Below are positions 1 through 7,503 of a DNA stretch of 11,747 bases, in pieces. Each line of letters starts with the position of its first letter. The stretch's first letter is position 1. Under the pieces are notes generated by a model. It worked only from the letters and a program-made list of their open reading frames with translations. It did no database searches and was not told the DNA's origin. Origin of the DNA: Beroe ovata (taxonomy: Eukaryota; Ctenophora; Nuda; Beroida; Beroidae). Location: contig CAMPET010000008.1 of NCBI GenBank assembly GCA_946803715.1, forward strand, positions 334,962 to 346,708. The letters run 5' to 3'. Both the position numbers and the translations under genes were made by a program.

Positions 1-13
1 ACACACACACACA
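1..13. repeat. CA microsatellite at left edge
   Basis: The window opens with (AC)6A before unique sequence begins. The right edge is also CA-rich, so these may be assembly break points in longer simple repeats. Confidence 0.9.
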
Positions 14-166
14 TATGCTCACTTACTATCACAAGAACGTGGTTTAAGTTGGTTACGTTGGTGTAAGAAACCCGTCTGTAAGAGTGGAGATGAAGTGGAG
101 TGTTTATTATATTCTTGAGCAAGCAGAGCTCATAACCTTGAATATCAAGAAAATTTGAGGTACGGT

Positions 167-183
167 TGTGTGTGTGTGTGTGT
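167..183. repeat. TG microsatellite
   Basis: An uninterrupted (TG)8T run, complementary in orientation to the CA run at the left edge. Such runs recur through this genome fragment. Confidence 0.9.
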
Positions 184-426
184 ATTTGTGTACAAATAGT
201 CAGGTAATGACTTAAATCAGCACAGCGTTTATTCATTCCGGAGGTTTATTTTTTATCATGATGGTTCATTTGTTTATTTGAATACCTAAAATACGTTTTA
301 CGCATAACGGCAAATGATTAAATAAACAGTACGAGTATTTCCTGGAAAAGAGGACCAGACCAGCAATATTCACCATTGCAATAGAGAGAGGTTCAGCCTA
401 TAGTTCAGTATAAATTCCACCCATAG

Positions 427-440
427 TAGGTAGGTAGGTA
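427..440. repeat. TAGG tetranucleotide repeat
   Basis: About 3.5 copies of TAGG in a row. It is a short simple repeat with no sign of function. Confidence 0.8.
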
Positions 441-1309
441 CTCTAATATTAAGTGGTACTCTACTATGCGATGAACTGAAGGACACAGGAACAAAAACCC
501 AGCCTAATTCAATATTCATCTATCATTGTAGCAGAGCTCTTCCTAACATCAGGACATGTAACATCCTAAATTGAAAACCTCTCTACCTAACACTTGAGAT
601 TAGAACAGTTCCAAGGGTGTGAATTGTGCCATCTACGAAAACACGTGTTTCCAGTCAACTGGCGTATTCTCTCCAGTGCTAAACCTATGCTTAACTCTCG
701 ACCGTTATTCAAACCCCCCACACAATATGATGGTGAATGGTAATAACCGGCAGAATGATAACTCGATCACCTGTGTCCACCACGGATTGAGAGGTGGCAT
801 CGTAATGCCATTATCAGGACATGTAATTGACAAGTATTGTGTCTGTCTCTCTCTACATTGAATATTCTGATATAACAGTCCGACAACTTCTACTCGACTC
901 TGCCCAACTACTGTTGTTTAGCCCGTGCCCAGATGCTCCGATGTACCCACTCACTCCTCTATAATACCTCTATTGGATCCACCACAGGTATCACACAAAG
1001 TGCAATTCTATGAAAATGCTAAATGTTCATTGTTCATAACTGTGCACTGTGCAGACATGATAGGTATGACATTTCATTTCAAGACAGTCATGAATAATTC
1101 AATAAGGTATATTGTACTGCATCAGATAATAACATAGATCTGTGGGAGATGGGCTTGGTCGAGGCTGACCACTGAATCGTGATTCAGGGATGGTGGTTAT
1201 TCCCAACAAATGGCAGTGAAATACTAGACCACATCTATAGTTCAGACTGATCGAATCAGCAACCATTATCTCTCCCTCTCCGACATACTCTCTATCATGT
1301 TCACTGACT

Positions 1310-1337
1310 ACTCATTCCTCATAACTCATTCCTCATA
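1310..1337. repeat. 14-bp perfect tandem duplication
   Basis: ACTCATTCCTCATA occurs twice head to tail with no mismatch. It looks like a recent slippage-type duplication. Confidence 0.85.
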
Positions 1338-1725
1338 GCAGGATGATGGCTAGACTTGAATAACCACTGGTTATAAACCGGTCAGGTTGTATCTGATAAA
1401 CAGTATCTCGTATCTTTATGACTATGAGATCTAATAAGGGAGTTAAGCAGTGAGCTCTTCTTCAGAAGAAACCAGTGCATATTCATTTGAAAGTTTATAG
1501 AGTTGTTCCAAATTATCAAAGAGTTATGATGGATGTGTAACTTGTAACACCAAATTGCAGCTGAATGGGTTATAATTTCATAGTCATTAGGTATCGTGAC
1601 ACAGCTCAAAAGAAACAATGCGGAATTACTCATAGCGTTGCAACAAAGGTTACGAATTTTTCGAAACACTGTCAGGACTTAGGGGGGACTGAAAAGAATT
1701 GATAAAATTATCATTTAGAATTCGG

Positions 1726-1747
1726 ATAGAAAATGAATAGAAAATGA
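1726..1747. repeat. 11-bp perfect tandem duplication
   Basis: ATAGAAAATGA occurs twice head to tail in AT-rich DNA. Confidence 0.85.
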
Positions 1748-2033
1748 ATAAACAGGAAAAATGGTCATGATCAGCTCCGAACACAATAGTTCATACAAAG
1801 TGATGTCTCGAAAATATAACAGCTACATCATTAATAACAATGTCCGGTATGAACTTGGGGTGAAATTTTGGGAGAAGTTAATTTGAAAATCACTGCAGTG
1901 CTCCTAATGTGTTTCGAGACACATTGATTAGTAACGTAGAGCCTATCGAGCTTAAAACTCATTTGAACTAGAGAACCTTTATTCTCTGGGTAATACTGAC
2001 ATTTCAGTGATATGTCCCGGAAAAAGATTTAAA

Positions 2034-2072
2034 ATGGCGGATAATTCAAACCAAGACCAAACTGCAGAATGG
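2034..2072 (+). CDS. Candidate first coding exon (ATGGCGG start)
   Basis: The ATG at 2034 sits in AAAATGGCGG, which has A at -3 and G at +4 and resembles the YY1/TISU-type element that often covers start codons of animal genes with short leaders. It encodes 13 residues, MADNSNQDQTAEW, and is followed at once by GTTAGT, the same donor form used by a well-supported intron at 10868. The frame would leave in phase 0. I did not find a convincing partner exon downstream, so the gene, if real, is unidentified. A chance match is the main alternative. Confidence 0.25.
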
Positions 2073-2301
2073 GTTAGTTAAATTCACACGGGATAGCATG
2101 ACCATGCACGATGATTTTAGTGCGCCAATACAATAATATGGCGGGGTGAATCTAGTGTTTAAATTCAAATCATCATTATCAGTAGTCATTAGAATTGTGT
2201 GTGTAGTGTGGGCATGATGTACCCTACTGCAGTACTTCTGCATATTGTTCTGTGCTATAGCAGTAGTTACTAGCGTGATAATCAGACTAACAACTTCCAT
2301 T

Positions 2302-2440
2302 CCAATCATTGGCTATGGGAACGGTTAATCTGATTGGGCACCACCAATGCACGGCTCTCATTGGGTCAAGGTCACGTGACTCCCTGCCCCAGTTGGATGA
2401 CAATAAGTCATAGTAATTAGTATAGGGTTGCCATGGTAAC
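2302..2440. promoter_or_regulatory. Dense promoter-like cluster: CCAAT boxes, E-box palindrome, X-box
   Basis: Five CCAAT pentamers in both orientations lie within 63 bases: CCAAT at 2302-2306 and 2344-2348, and ATTGG at 2308-2312, 2333-2337 and 2360-2364. They are followed by the palindrome GTCACGTGAC (2371-2380), which fits USF/MITF/TFEB-type bHLH-ZIP factors, and GTTGCCATGGTAAC (2427-2440), a near-palindrome that fits the RFX X-box consensus. NF-Y, bHLH-ZIP and RFX sites commonly mark animal promoters near the transcription start. Strand and target are unknown: no gene is evident within 1 kb on either side except the weak 2034 start exon upstream. Confidence 0.55.
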
Positions 2441-3718
2441 TATAGACCTCACCCGATATAGCAAGCCTACTGGGGGGCATAGGAAGTATTGGCTGATACC
2501 GGGTTATCCTAATTACAGATAGTAACAGATAAAGAGGTTATATACTCCGTACTTCAGCTACCCTTCCAACTCATTGAGCTATTACTGGTCTATTATAGAG
2601 CGTGTGTGTGTTCGTACACAGCATGTTTTATGAAGGAGCATGCATGCAGGGAAAATACATGTCTAAACCATGCTCTGTGTAGAGTGGTTCACCAAAATTC
2701 CTCAGCTGAGCAATGTATCGTGAAATCTTGATATAGACACGTATAACACGTATAACGATTAAAATGCCTTATATGAGATAACAACTATTACGCTTTGTAC
2801 TATGCAATGTTATAGAGTGATGAATGACTGGGGAGGAGCTGAAAGTCAAGAGTAAGTAGGTATTTCAAGAGTAAGTATTACAAATCACACATCTATTGAT
2901 TCTACACTAACGTCCAATATATTCAGTAACCGCGCTAGTGCGGGTACAGGAACAACACATAGGATGGTGGAAACCGCTGCTAGTGGGAACCACTTATATA
3001 ATAAATATAGTAAATACTAATGATAACGCCGCCAAATTAATACGTACAATACTATAATATAGTCTTCAGTCCCCAATCCCAATGACACGTTGATTGAGTG
3101 GCTTATTGACCATTGTTATATATCACAAGCTTACCAATTCGTTACTTCAGGTATTATAGGTTGTAAAGTTCCATGGAAATGAGCGGATAACTAACACTGC
3201 TACATTACTTGATCATCAACATTCCACTGATAGGATGATTGTGGCTGAGCGAAAACTCAGGCTATGATAATGATATGTGAAGCTACTTTCTCTCTGAGTG
3301 TATCTGGTCATTAACAGCAACAACAACAACAATTCAACAATAGGATTTGAGGTCATTTCTCCAAACGTATTATGTGTGTGGGAATAAGTTGGACAAGTTT
3401 GCTCCAGGACAGAAGAGTTGAGAGAGTTTCAGCTCAATTTTCGGTAAAAAGTTTGTTGTGGTGATTCTTTGTTTCCACATACAAGTTCTATAATCTCTCC
3501 CTGATGTACAACAATGTAGGTATGCAACGTCATAAAGACCAGGGTCTCAGTGAGTCTCATATGTCAATTAGTAAGACCCTTGGAGACCCCTTGGAGTATC
3601 ATTCATGGGTGTGAGTGAGAGAGGTACACAATGACAAAATGAGCAGGTTGTGTGTGAAATGAATACATTTTACAGCAATACAGCACCTGTGAAATATAGG
3701 TAGGCATTATACATTGCA
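2441..3718. other. Gene-free AT-rich stretch
   Basis: I see no convincing exon. Small structures present are: CACGTATAA twice in tandem (2738-2755); TCAAGAGTAAGTA at 2846-2858 and 2865-2877; a related pair near 2928-2945 and 2971-2990 sharing ACCGC and CTAGTG; (CAA)5 at 3318-3332; and a bulged inverted repeat with GGGTCTC at 3542-3548 and GAGACCC at 3583-3589. If the cluster at 2302-2440 is a promoter firing rightwards, a leader or small exons could lie here undetected. Confidence 0.45.
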
Positions 3719-4225
3719 TTATACCTGGCTACAAGCACCATTACAGCCACATTTTCCAACATAAATAATAATATGCAGTGAATATGAATGATATGAATTA
3801 TGAGATACCATACAAGGGAGCAAAGGGAAGCCCCCAATGATCATGAGAAAAGAATAAACAAAACCCCTGGTCCATGATACTCGTAGACTCTCTTGGGAAT
3901 TATGTTGTTGTATCAGCTGCCAACTTGTTAAATGTGCAACTGGTTTTGTACAGGGAGATGGTATTGGAATGCGAAAGCATATCTTGTGTGTTGGTATAAC
4001 ACCATCTACAACATAGACACAAATGTACTGGATATAGGTTGAATATAGGCTATAAAAATCATATGACACAACTACAGTGCATACAATTGACTCTAGAACA
4101 GCTATTTTCAGACTTGTAAAATCAATAAGAGCATATAGGTATTGGTAAATGATTAGAAAATCTATTGAACAATGAAAGCATTGACAAACTTGCCATTTTG
4201 ATTCCATAACTCCATAATATGGCAT
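3719..4225 (-). CDS. Unidentified 168-codon open frame, doubtful
   Basis: An ATG-started open frame of 168 codons on the minus strand. I recognise no domain. The product is rich in Ile, Tyr, Ser, Cys and Val with scattered hydrophobic runs, but has no clean signal peptide or regular membrane pattern, which is what translated AT-rich noncoding DNA tends to look like. It is kept only because it is long: with about 60% A+T, stop-free runs of this length should be uncommon in a window this size. It could be part of a decayed repeat, a lineage-specific gene, or chance. Confidence 0.15.
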   Translation of the reverse strand: MPYYGVMESKWQVCQCFHCSIDFLIIYQYLYALIDFTSLKIAVLESIVCTVVVSYDFYSLYSTYIQYICVYVVDGVIPTHKICFRIPIPSPCTKPVAHLTSWQLIQQHNSQESLRVSWTRGFVYSFLMIIGGFPLLPCMVSHNSYHSYSLHIIIYVGKCGCNGACSQV

Positions 4226-4500
4226 TTGAAGCTATATACCCATGTACAGTTCTTATACAGCAGTTTTTTGAAAGATATTGTTACCTTCAACAAATTACAG
4301 CTTTCAACCTGCAGCCAATTTGCTATTCAGCAATACTTGTCCAGCTAACCAAAAGATAGGCTGAAAATCTTACCTCTGAGTTGCTTTATTTTGTCTTTCT
4401 CATAGACTCTCTCGAGACTTTGCAGGCTGCTCTCAGATACAGTGTAGTTATCAATGGAGTTCCCATAGTACATAACCTTAAAAGATTGTCAGTTAAAGTG

Positions 4501-4611
4501 TGTGGGTTTGATTCAATTGACTTTGTCTCACTGACTATAATGTTCAATCATCAGATGCTTCTTAGTTCTTACAAAATAGAAGAGTTATAATTTGAATGAA
4601 TCAAACCCACA
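4501..4611. repeat. 14-bp perfect inverted repeat
   Basis: TGTGGGTTTGATTC at 4501-4514 is exactly complementary to GAATCAAACCCACA at 4598-4611, leaving an 83-base loop. No matching target-site duplication is evident, so it may be a short hairpin-forming relic or chance. Confidence 0.6.
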
Positions 4612-4845
4612 AAGGTAGCAATAATTTAAATTACAGGCTAACAAAAGTATCAAAGTCATTCCATATGGACTGGTTCTTAAATCAAAATTGTTCAATCAGA
4701 TTTGAAAAACTCAGTTAACATAAGATGAGATAATTACATTCAAACAATTGAATTGAAAAACTCAGTAAACCATAATCTCAAGTGAATTTCATCAGTCCAG
4801 TTGATATTCATTGTCGATCGATGATAGCCCCTGTCCAGAATTTCG

Positions 4846-4887
4846 TTTCGCATCAGCAGTCTAGCATTTCGCATCAGTGATCTAGCA
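4846..4887. repeat. Two adjacent 21-bp copies
   Basis: Two head-to-tail 21-bp units (4846-4866 and 4867-4887), each beginning TTTCGCATCAG and ending TCTAGCA, differ only in the three bases between. This is an imperfect tandem duplication. Confidence 0.8.
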
Positions 4888-5034
4888 TCGCTTGACAAAT
4901 ATTCAGTATTCACATTGCAGTAAACATACAGTCAAATAAGCGAAAAAAACTTTCTTGCATTTGTACTTACAGCTCAATTATAAAGCAGGGCTTTTATTTT
5001 TCGATTGTTGAAAGACCCCGTCAAGAATGTCGTT

Positions 5035-5185
5035 TAGTGCGCGGGTGGCGCACGGCAAAAATTCATTTTCGCGCTGCGTGCCGGGCGTCATCTGTCTTCT
5101 GTTTCTTTCGCGCGGCGCGCGCAATGAAAACAGTGAACATGAACATTGAACAGATAACATCCGGTAAGCGCCGCGCGTGCGAGAA
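5035..5185. other. CpG-rich patch in AT-rich DNA
   Basis: About 150 bases with many CG dinucleotides, including runs such as CGCGCGGCGCGCGC, stand out sharply from the AT-rich surroundings. It abuts the MITE-like element and lies roughly 700 bases upstream of the TPR gene start. It could be an unmethylated promoter patch, part of an older transposon, or both. Overlapping open frames on the two strands here (4978-5160 minus, 5037-5249 plus) look like by-products of the GC content. Its left part resembles a second patch in intron 3 at about 8780-8821. Confidence 0.5.
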
Positions 5186-5186
5186 A

Positions 5187-5194
5187 CAAAAGTC
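5187..5194. repeat. Left copy of 8-bp target-site duplication
   Basis: CAAAAGTC directly precedes the MITE-like element and is repeated exactly at its right end. Confidence 0.7.
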
Positions 5195-5298
5195 TTGTAG
5201 GATTTTATTTTACCCTATTCTTGCTGGCGGGATTTTATCCCTGGTGTAATTTAAGAAATGAAAATTGCGCGCACCGATGGTAGGGTAAAATCCTACAA
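5195..5298. mobile_element. 104-bp MITE-like element with TIRs and 8-bp TSD
   Basis: The ends are perfect 13-bp inverted repeats: TTGTAGGATTTTA at the left and its complement at the right. The match extends through TACCCTA (5211-5217) against TAGGGTA (5281-5287) once a 5-base ATTTT expansion in the left arm is allowed. The element is flanked by CAAAAGTC on both sides. Inside is a perfect small hairpin GGGAT-TTT-ATCCC (5229-5241). It has no coding capacity, so it would be a non-autonomous DNA transposon. An 8-bp duplication is typical of hAT-like and some other cut-and-paste families, but the tip sequence does not let me assign a family. Confidence 0.75.
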
Positions 5299-5306
5299 CA
5301 AAAGTC
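5299..5306. repeat. Right copy of 8-bp target-site duplication
   Basis: CAAAAGTC follows the right inverted repeat and is identical to the copy at 5187-5194. Confidence 0.7.
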
Positions 5307-5865
5307 AAAATCTGACAAGCATGTTTAGAAATAAATTTGTGCACGCAATGACATGATATTCAATATTTTTGGTTTCGTGAATTCAGAATTTAGAAAATTC
5401 TGGACAGGCTCTATCATCGTGAACAAATAATGTTGTGTGTACAGTGTGTTAGATGATATTACTTCTTGACATGCCGGCATGGTCTGCATATGTGCCCATG
5501 TTTTTGATAATGATATCTGAGTGATTGCCGATTGAGCTAACACCTACAATTTCTTTATTGTACCTTTTTTGTTAGTTTTTGAATTATTTCATATCTCATT
5601 TTCTTCATGCCTAAACTATTTTTCATGCATCTAAAAGGGAGCAGGGACACTGAAATACCAGTTTTCATCTATTGTATGAATCTGGTTCATGGTATTTGCA
5701 ATTGTTTAACATGACAGTGGGATTACTCAATTCAATTGATCATACACAACAATGAATATACCATAAGTTTTAGGGGAAATCTCTCCTTCAGGGCATCCAA
5801 AAAGTCTGAACATTCTTCTGAAGCCAAAACACGTTTTAAATAATATTGACTCTAATTAATCAGAA
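5307..5865. other. Upstream region of the TPR gene
   Basis: No exon recognised. This AT-rich stretch presumably holds the leader and promoter of the gene starting at 5866. A CAG preceded by AT-rich sequence at 5861-5863 could be a splice acceptor for a noncoding leader exon, which would place transcription start further left, possibly in the CpG-rich patch. I see no clear TATA or CCAAT arrangement. Confidence 0.4.
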
Positions 5866-7155
5866 ATGGACGCTTTCTCTGAAATATGTGGCATCAATGA
5901 AGACCATCTCATTGTATCCCAAGGTGAGGAAGCACTCAAAGAAGGTTTAATTGACTCTGCGTTGAGTTACTTCATTAAAGTGGTGAAAGAAAGTGAAGAC
6001 CCTGAATTAATAGCATATTGCCACTGCAAATTGGCTGAGTGTTACTACAGGAAAGAGAGATGGCGTGACTGTATTGAAAGTGCAAGGGTTTCATATCAAC
6101 ATATTGAAAGTCAGGCATTCTTGGCATTGAGCTGTTATAAGCGTGGAGATTCCCATATGGCTATGGCTATTTTAGAGAAAATATCAGACTTTTCTCTACT
6201 TCCCTCCCACATCAAGGAATTGATTGACAATTGCCAATCTGAAATCAGAAGAGACACTGAAGGTAAAGTACCTAATATTCCAAAATATATCAATGAGATG
6301 GTGAAAGACTTGAAAGTTCAGGGCAATTACAAATTTAAGAGTTATGATTTTGAAAGTGCTTTTAAACTTTACTCAAGTGCTCTCAATATACTTGATAATT
6401 GGTTGATCATGGTTGAGGGAAATAAGCATTTTTCAGATTTAAGATTCTTAGAGCAATATCAAAAGTTATATGGAATTCTCATTAGCAACATAATCAACTG
6501 CCACATGAAGACTGATAGATTAAATGAATGTCAAGAATTGTGTCAAAAGCTAATTGAAGTGCAACCAGATTGGAAGAAATCTCAATATTGGTTAGGGATG
6601 TATCATCTTTCTTGCTATGAGTTTAGTGCTGCTAATGAGGCATTCCAGAGATGTTTGTCATGCCCACATTCTGAAAAAGATAAAATTGAAGAAAGAATGA
6701 ATTTTGTCACTTTTTGTCAGAACAAAAGGCACAAATTTGAATCCAAACCTTTATCATATTGTCAGAAAATTTATGATGCTTATTCGAAAAATTGTACTTG
6801 GCTTGCTGGGAACTTCTTTGCTTTGTCTATTTCAAAGATCTACAATGATACATCATTGCATTGGCACATGACGACATCTGCACTTATCGACAATTCAGGG
6901 GAAATAACTAATTTCATGGCTCCTAAATATGAAGCAAGTGAAAAAGATAGAAACCTTATCAATGAGATGAAGAGGAATCAAAAGAAAAAGTTTTATATAC
7001 ACGTCACTCAGACGAAATCAGATGGCTCCCAAAGAATAGACTTTACAGATATTGAGCAGTTATCTCCAATCTGTCAAGATACTCTGTTCATGATTGAGGA
7101 AGATTTGAACAGCAAGATTGTTTTTAATGCTTTCATCAAAAACTATATAAGTTAG
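5866..7155 (+). CDS. TPR-repeat protein, single exon, function unknown
   Basis: A complete 429-residue frame. The ATG has G at -3 and G at +4, and an in-frame TAA lies three codons upstream. It is built of helical tetratricopeptide repeats: a first set at about 45-115 (AYCHCKLAECYYRKERWRDC, then FLALSCYKRGDSHMAMAILE), and a clearer three-repeat unit at about 145-178 (VQGNYKFKSYDFESAFKLYS), 201-234 (the NCHMKTDRLNECQELCQKLI helix pair ending EVQPD) and 235-268 (YWLGMYHLSCYEFSAANEAF). The three-repeat unit resembles the scaffold of chaperone-binding TPR domains, but a complete basic clamp for EEVD tails is not evident, so no partner is claimed. Residues about 270-429 match nothing I recognise; they contain a basic run RNQKKKF near 370. 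No signal peptide or membrane segment is seen, so it is probably cytosolic. The absence of introns contrasts with the next gene and raises a retrogene origin, though no poly(A) tract or flanking duplication is visible. Confidence 0.85.
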   Translation: MDAFSEICGINEDHLIVSQGEEALKEGLIDSALSYFIKVVKESEDPELIAYCHCKLAECYYRKERWRDCIESARVSYQHIESQAFLALSCYKRGDSHMAMAILEKISDFSLLPSHIKELIDNCQSEIRRDTEGKVPNIPKYINEMVKDLKVQGNYKFKSYDFESAFKLYSSALNILDNWLIMVEGNKHFSDLRFLEQYQKLYGILISNIINCHMKTDRLNECQELCQKLIEVQPDWKKSQYWLGMYHLSCYEFSAANEAFQRCLSCPHSEKDKIEERMNFVTFCQNKRHKFESKPLSYCQKIYDAYSKNCTWLAGNFFALSISKIYNDTSLHWHMTTSALIDNSGEITNFMAPKYEASEKDRNLINEMKRNQKKKFYIHVTQTKSDGSQRIDFTDIEQLSPICQDTLFMIEEDLNSKIVFNAFIKNYIS

Positions 7156-7440
7156 TTTCCCATTTTTTAAACGACTTTCTCTCTTTTTATTTTATATACT
7201 CCATAGAAACTGAATGCTATCTTCAAAATTAATATTTCATCTGAAATATTTTTTCGAAAATGTATATTTCATCAGTAACGTATATAGCTATTTCAATAAA
7301 AACACTTGATCAGTTCATAAAGATAATCATTGAACAGTACTCAATACAATGATCGATACAATGATAAGTTCATTAAGTTAATCTTGTTCGATTTCCCCAC
7401 ACAACACAAGTGTTCCACCCACTCTAGTTACAAGCTATGA
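7156..7440. other. Intergenic spacer between TPR and ROCO genes
   Basis: These 285 AT-rich bases hold the 3' untranslated region of the TPR gene and the presumed promoter or leader of the next. It includes a near-repeat around CAATGAT(C/A) at about 7349-7364. I see no CCAAT or E-box cluster. Confidence 0.6.
7295..7300 (+). terminator. Polyadenylation signal AATAAA of TPR gene
   Basis: A canonical AATAAA lies 140 bases past the TPR stop codon and is followed by AT-rich sequence. Its position and strand fit the 3' end of that gene. Confidence 0.6.
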
Positions 7441-7472
7441 ATGACTTTTCCCTGGAATCGAAGTGTCTCTGA
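7437..7472 (+). other. Short upstream frame overlapping the ROCO start
   Basis: ATGAATGA contains two start codons four bases apart. The first, with G at -3, opens an 11-codon frame ending in TGA at 7470-7472. The second, at 7441 with T at -3, opens the ankyrin-LRR-Roc frame. If both lie in the mature leader, ribosomes would need leaky scanning or reinitiation to make the large protein. Confidence 0.4.
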
Positions 7473-7503
7473 ACTGCAGCATGCATGCAGACACGGCTCA
7501 AGG
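7441..7503 (+). CDS. ROCO gene exon 1: start of ankyrin domain
   Basis: It encodes 21 residues ending LQHACRHGSR, which reads straight on into exon 2 as an ankyrin helix pair. The donor is a consensus AGG|GTAAGTA, phase 0. An in-frame TGA ends directly before the ATG, so the frame cannot extend left. Alternatively, an acceptor CAG at 7477-7479 could make a smaller internal exon from 7480, but the ankyrin motif uses the Leu and Gln encoded before that point, which favours the ATG at 7441. Confidence 0.6.

Larger units (their letters stand above)
14..2030. other. Gene-free AT-rich stretch
   Basis: I find no recognisable coding exon, RNA gene or transposon protein here. The open frames present (for example the 80- and 70-codon frames at 619-861 and 925-1137, and a 95-codon minus frame at 1382-1669) resemble no family I know and have the mixed composition of translated noncoding DNA. 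The stretch holds short simple repeats and small tandem duplications listed separately, and a 14-bp direct repeat ATCAGGACATGTAA at 548-561 and 813-826. Exons shorter than about 40 codons could be missed by eye. Confidence 0.5.
4226..4980. other. Gene-free stretch with short repeats
   Basis: No recognisable exon. It contains a perfect 14-bp inverted repeat (4501-4514 and 4598-4611), a direct repeat around TTGAAAAACTCAGT (starting at 4702 and 4753), and two adjacent 21-bp copies described separately. The 69-codon open frame at 4381-4590 resembles nothing I know. Confidence 0.45.

Noticed and set aside
619-861. 80-codon plus-strand open frame
   Set aside because: No domain, no signal peptide and a composition like translated noncoding DNA; length is within chance expectation.
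2046-2309. 87-codon minus-strand frame with a hydrophobic start
   Set aside because: The N-terminus loosely resembles a signal peptide, but the start codon overlaps a CCAAT box, the rest has no known motif, and the length is unremarkable.
5037-5249. Small gene in the CpG-rich patch
   Set aside because: Open frames on both strands are explained by the high GC content; no family resemblance, and the plus frame ends inside the MITE-like element.
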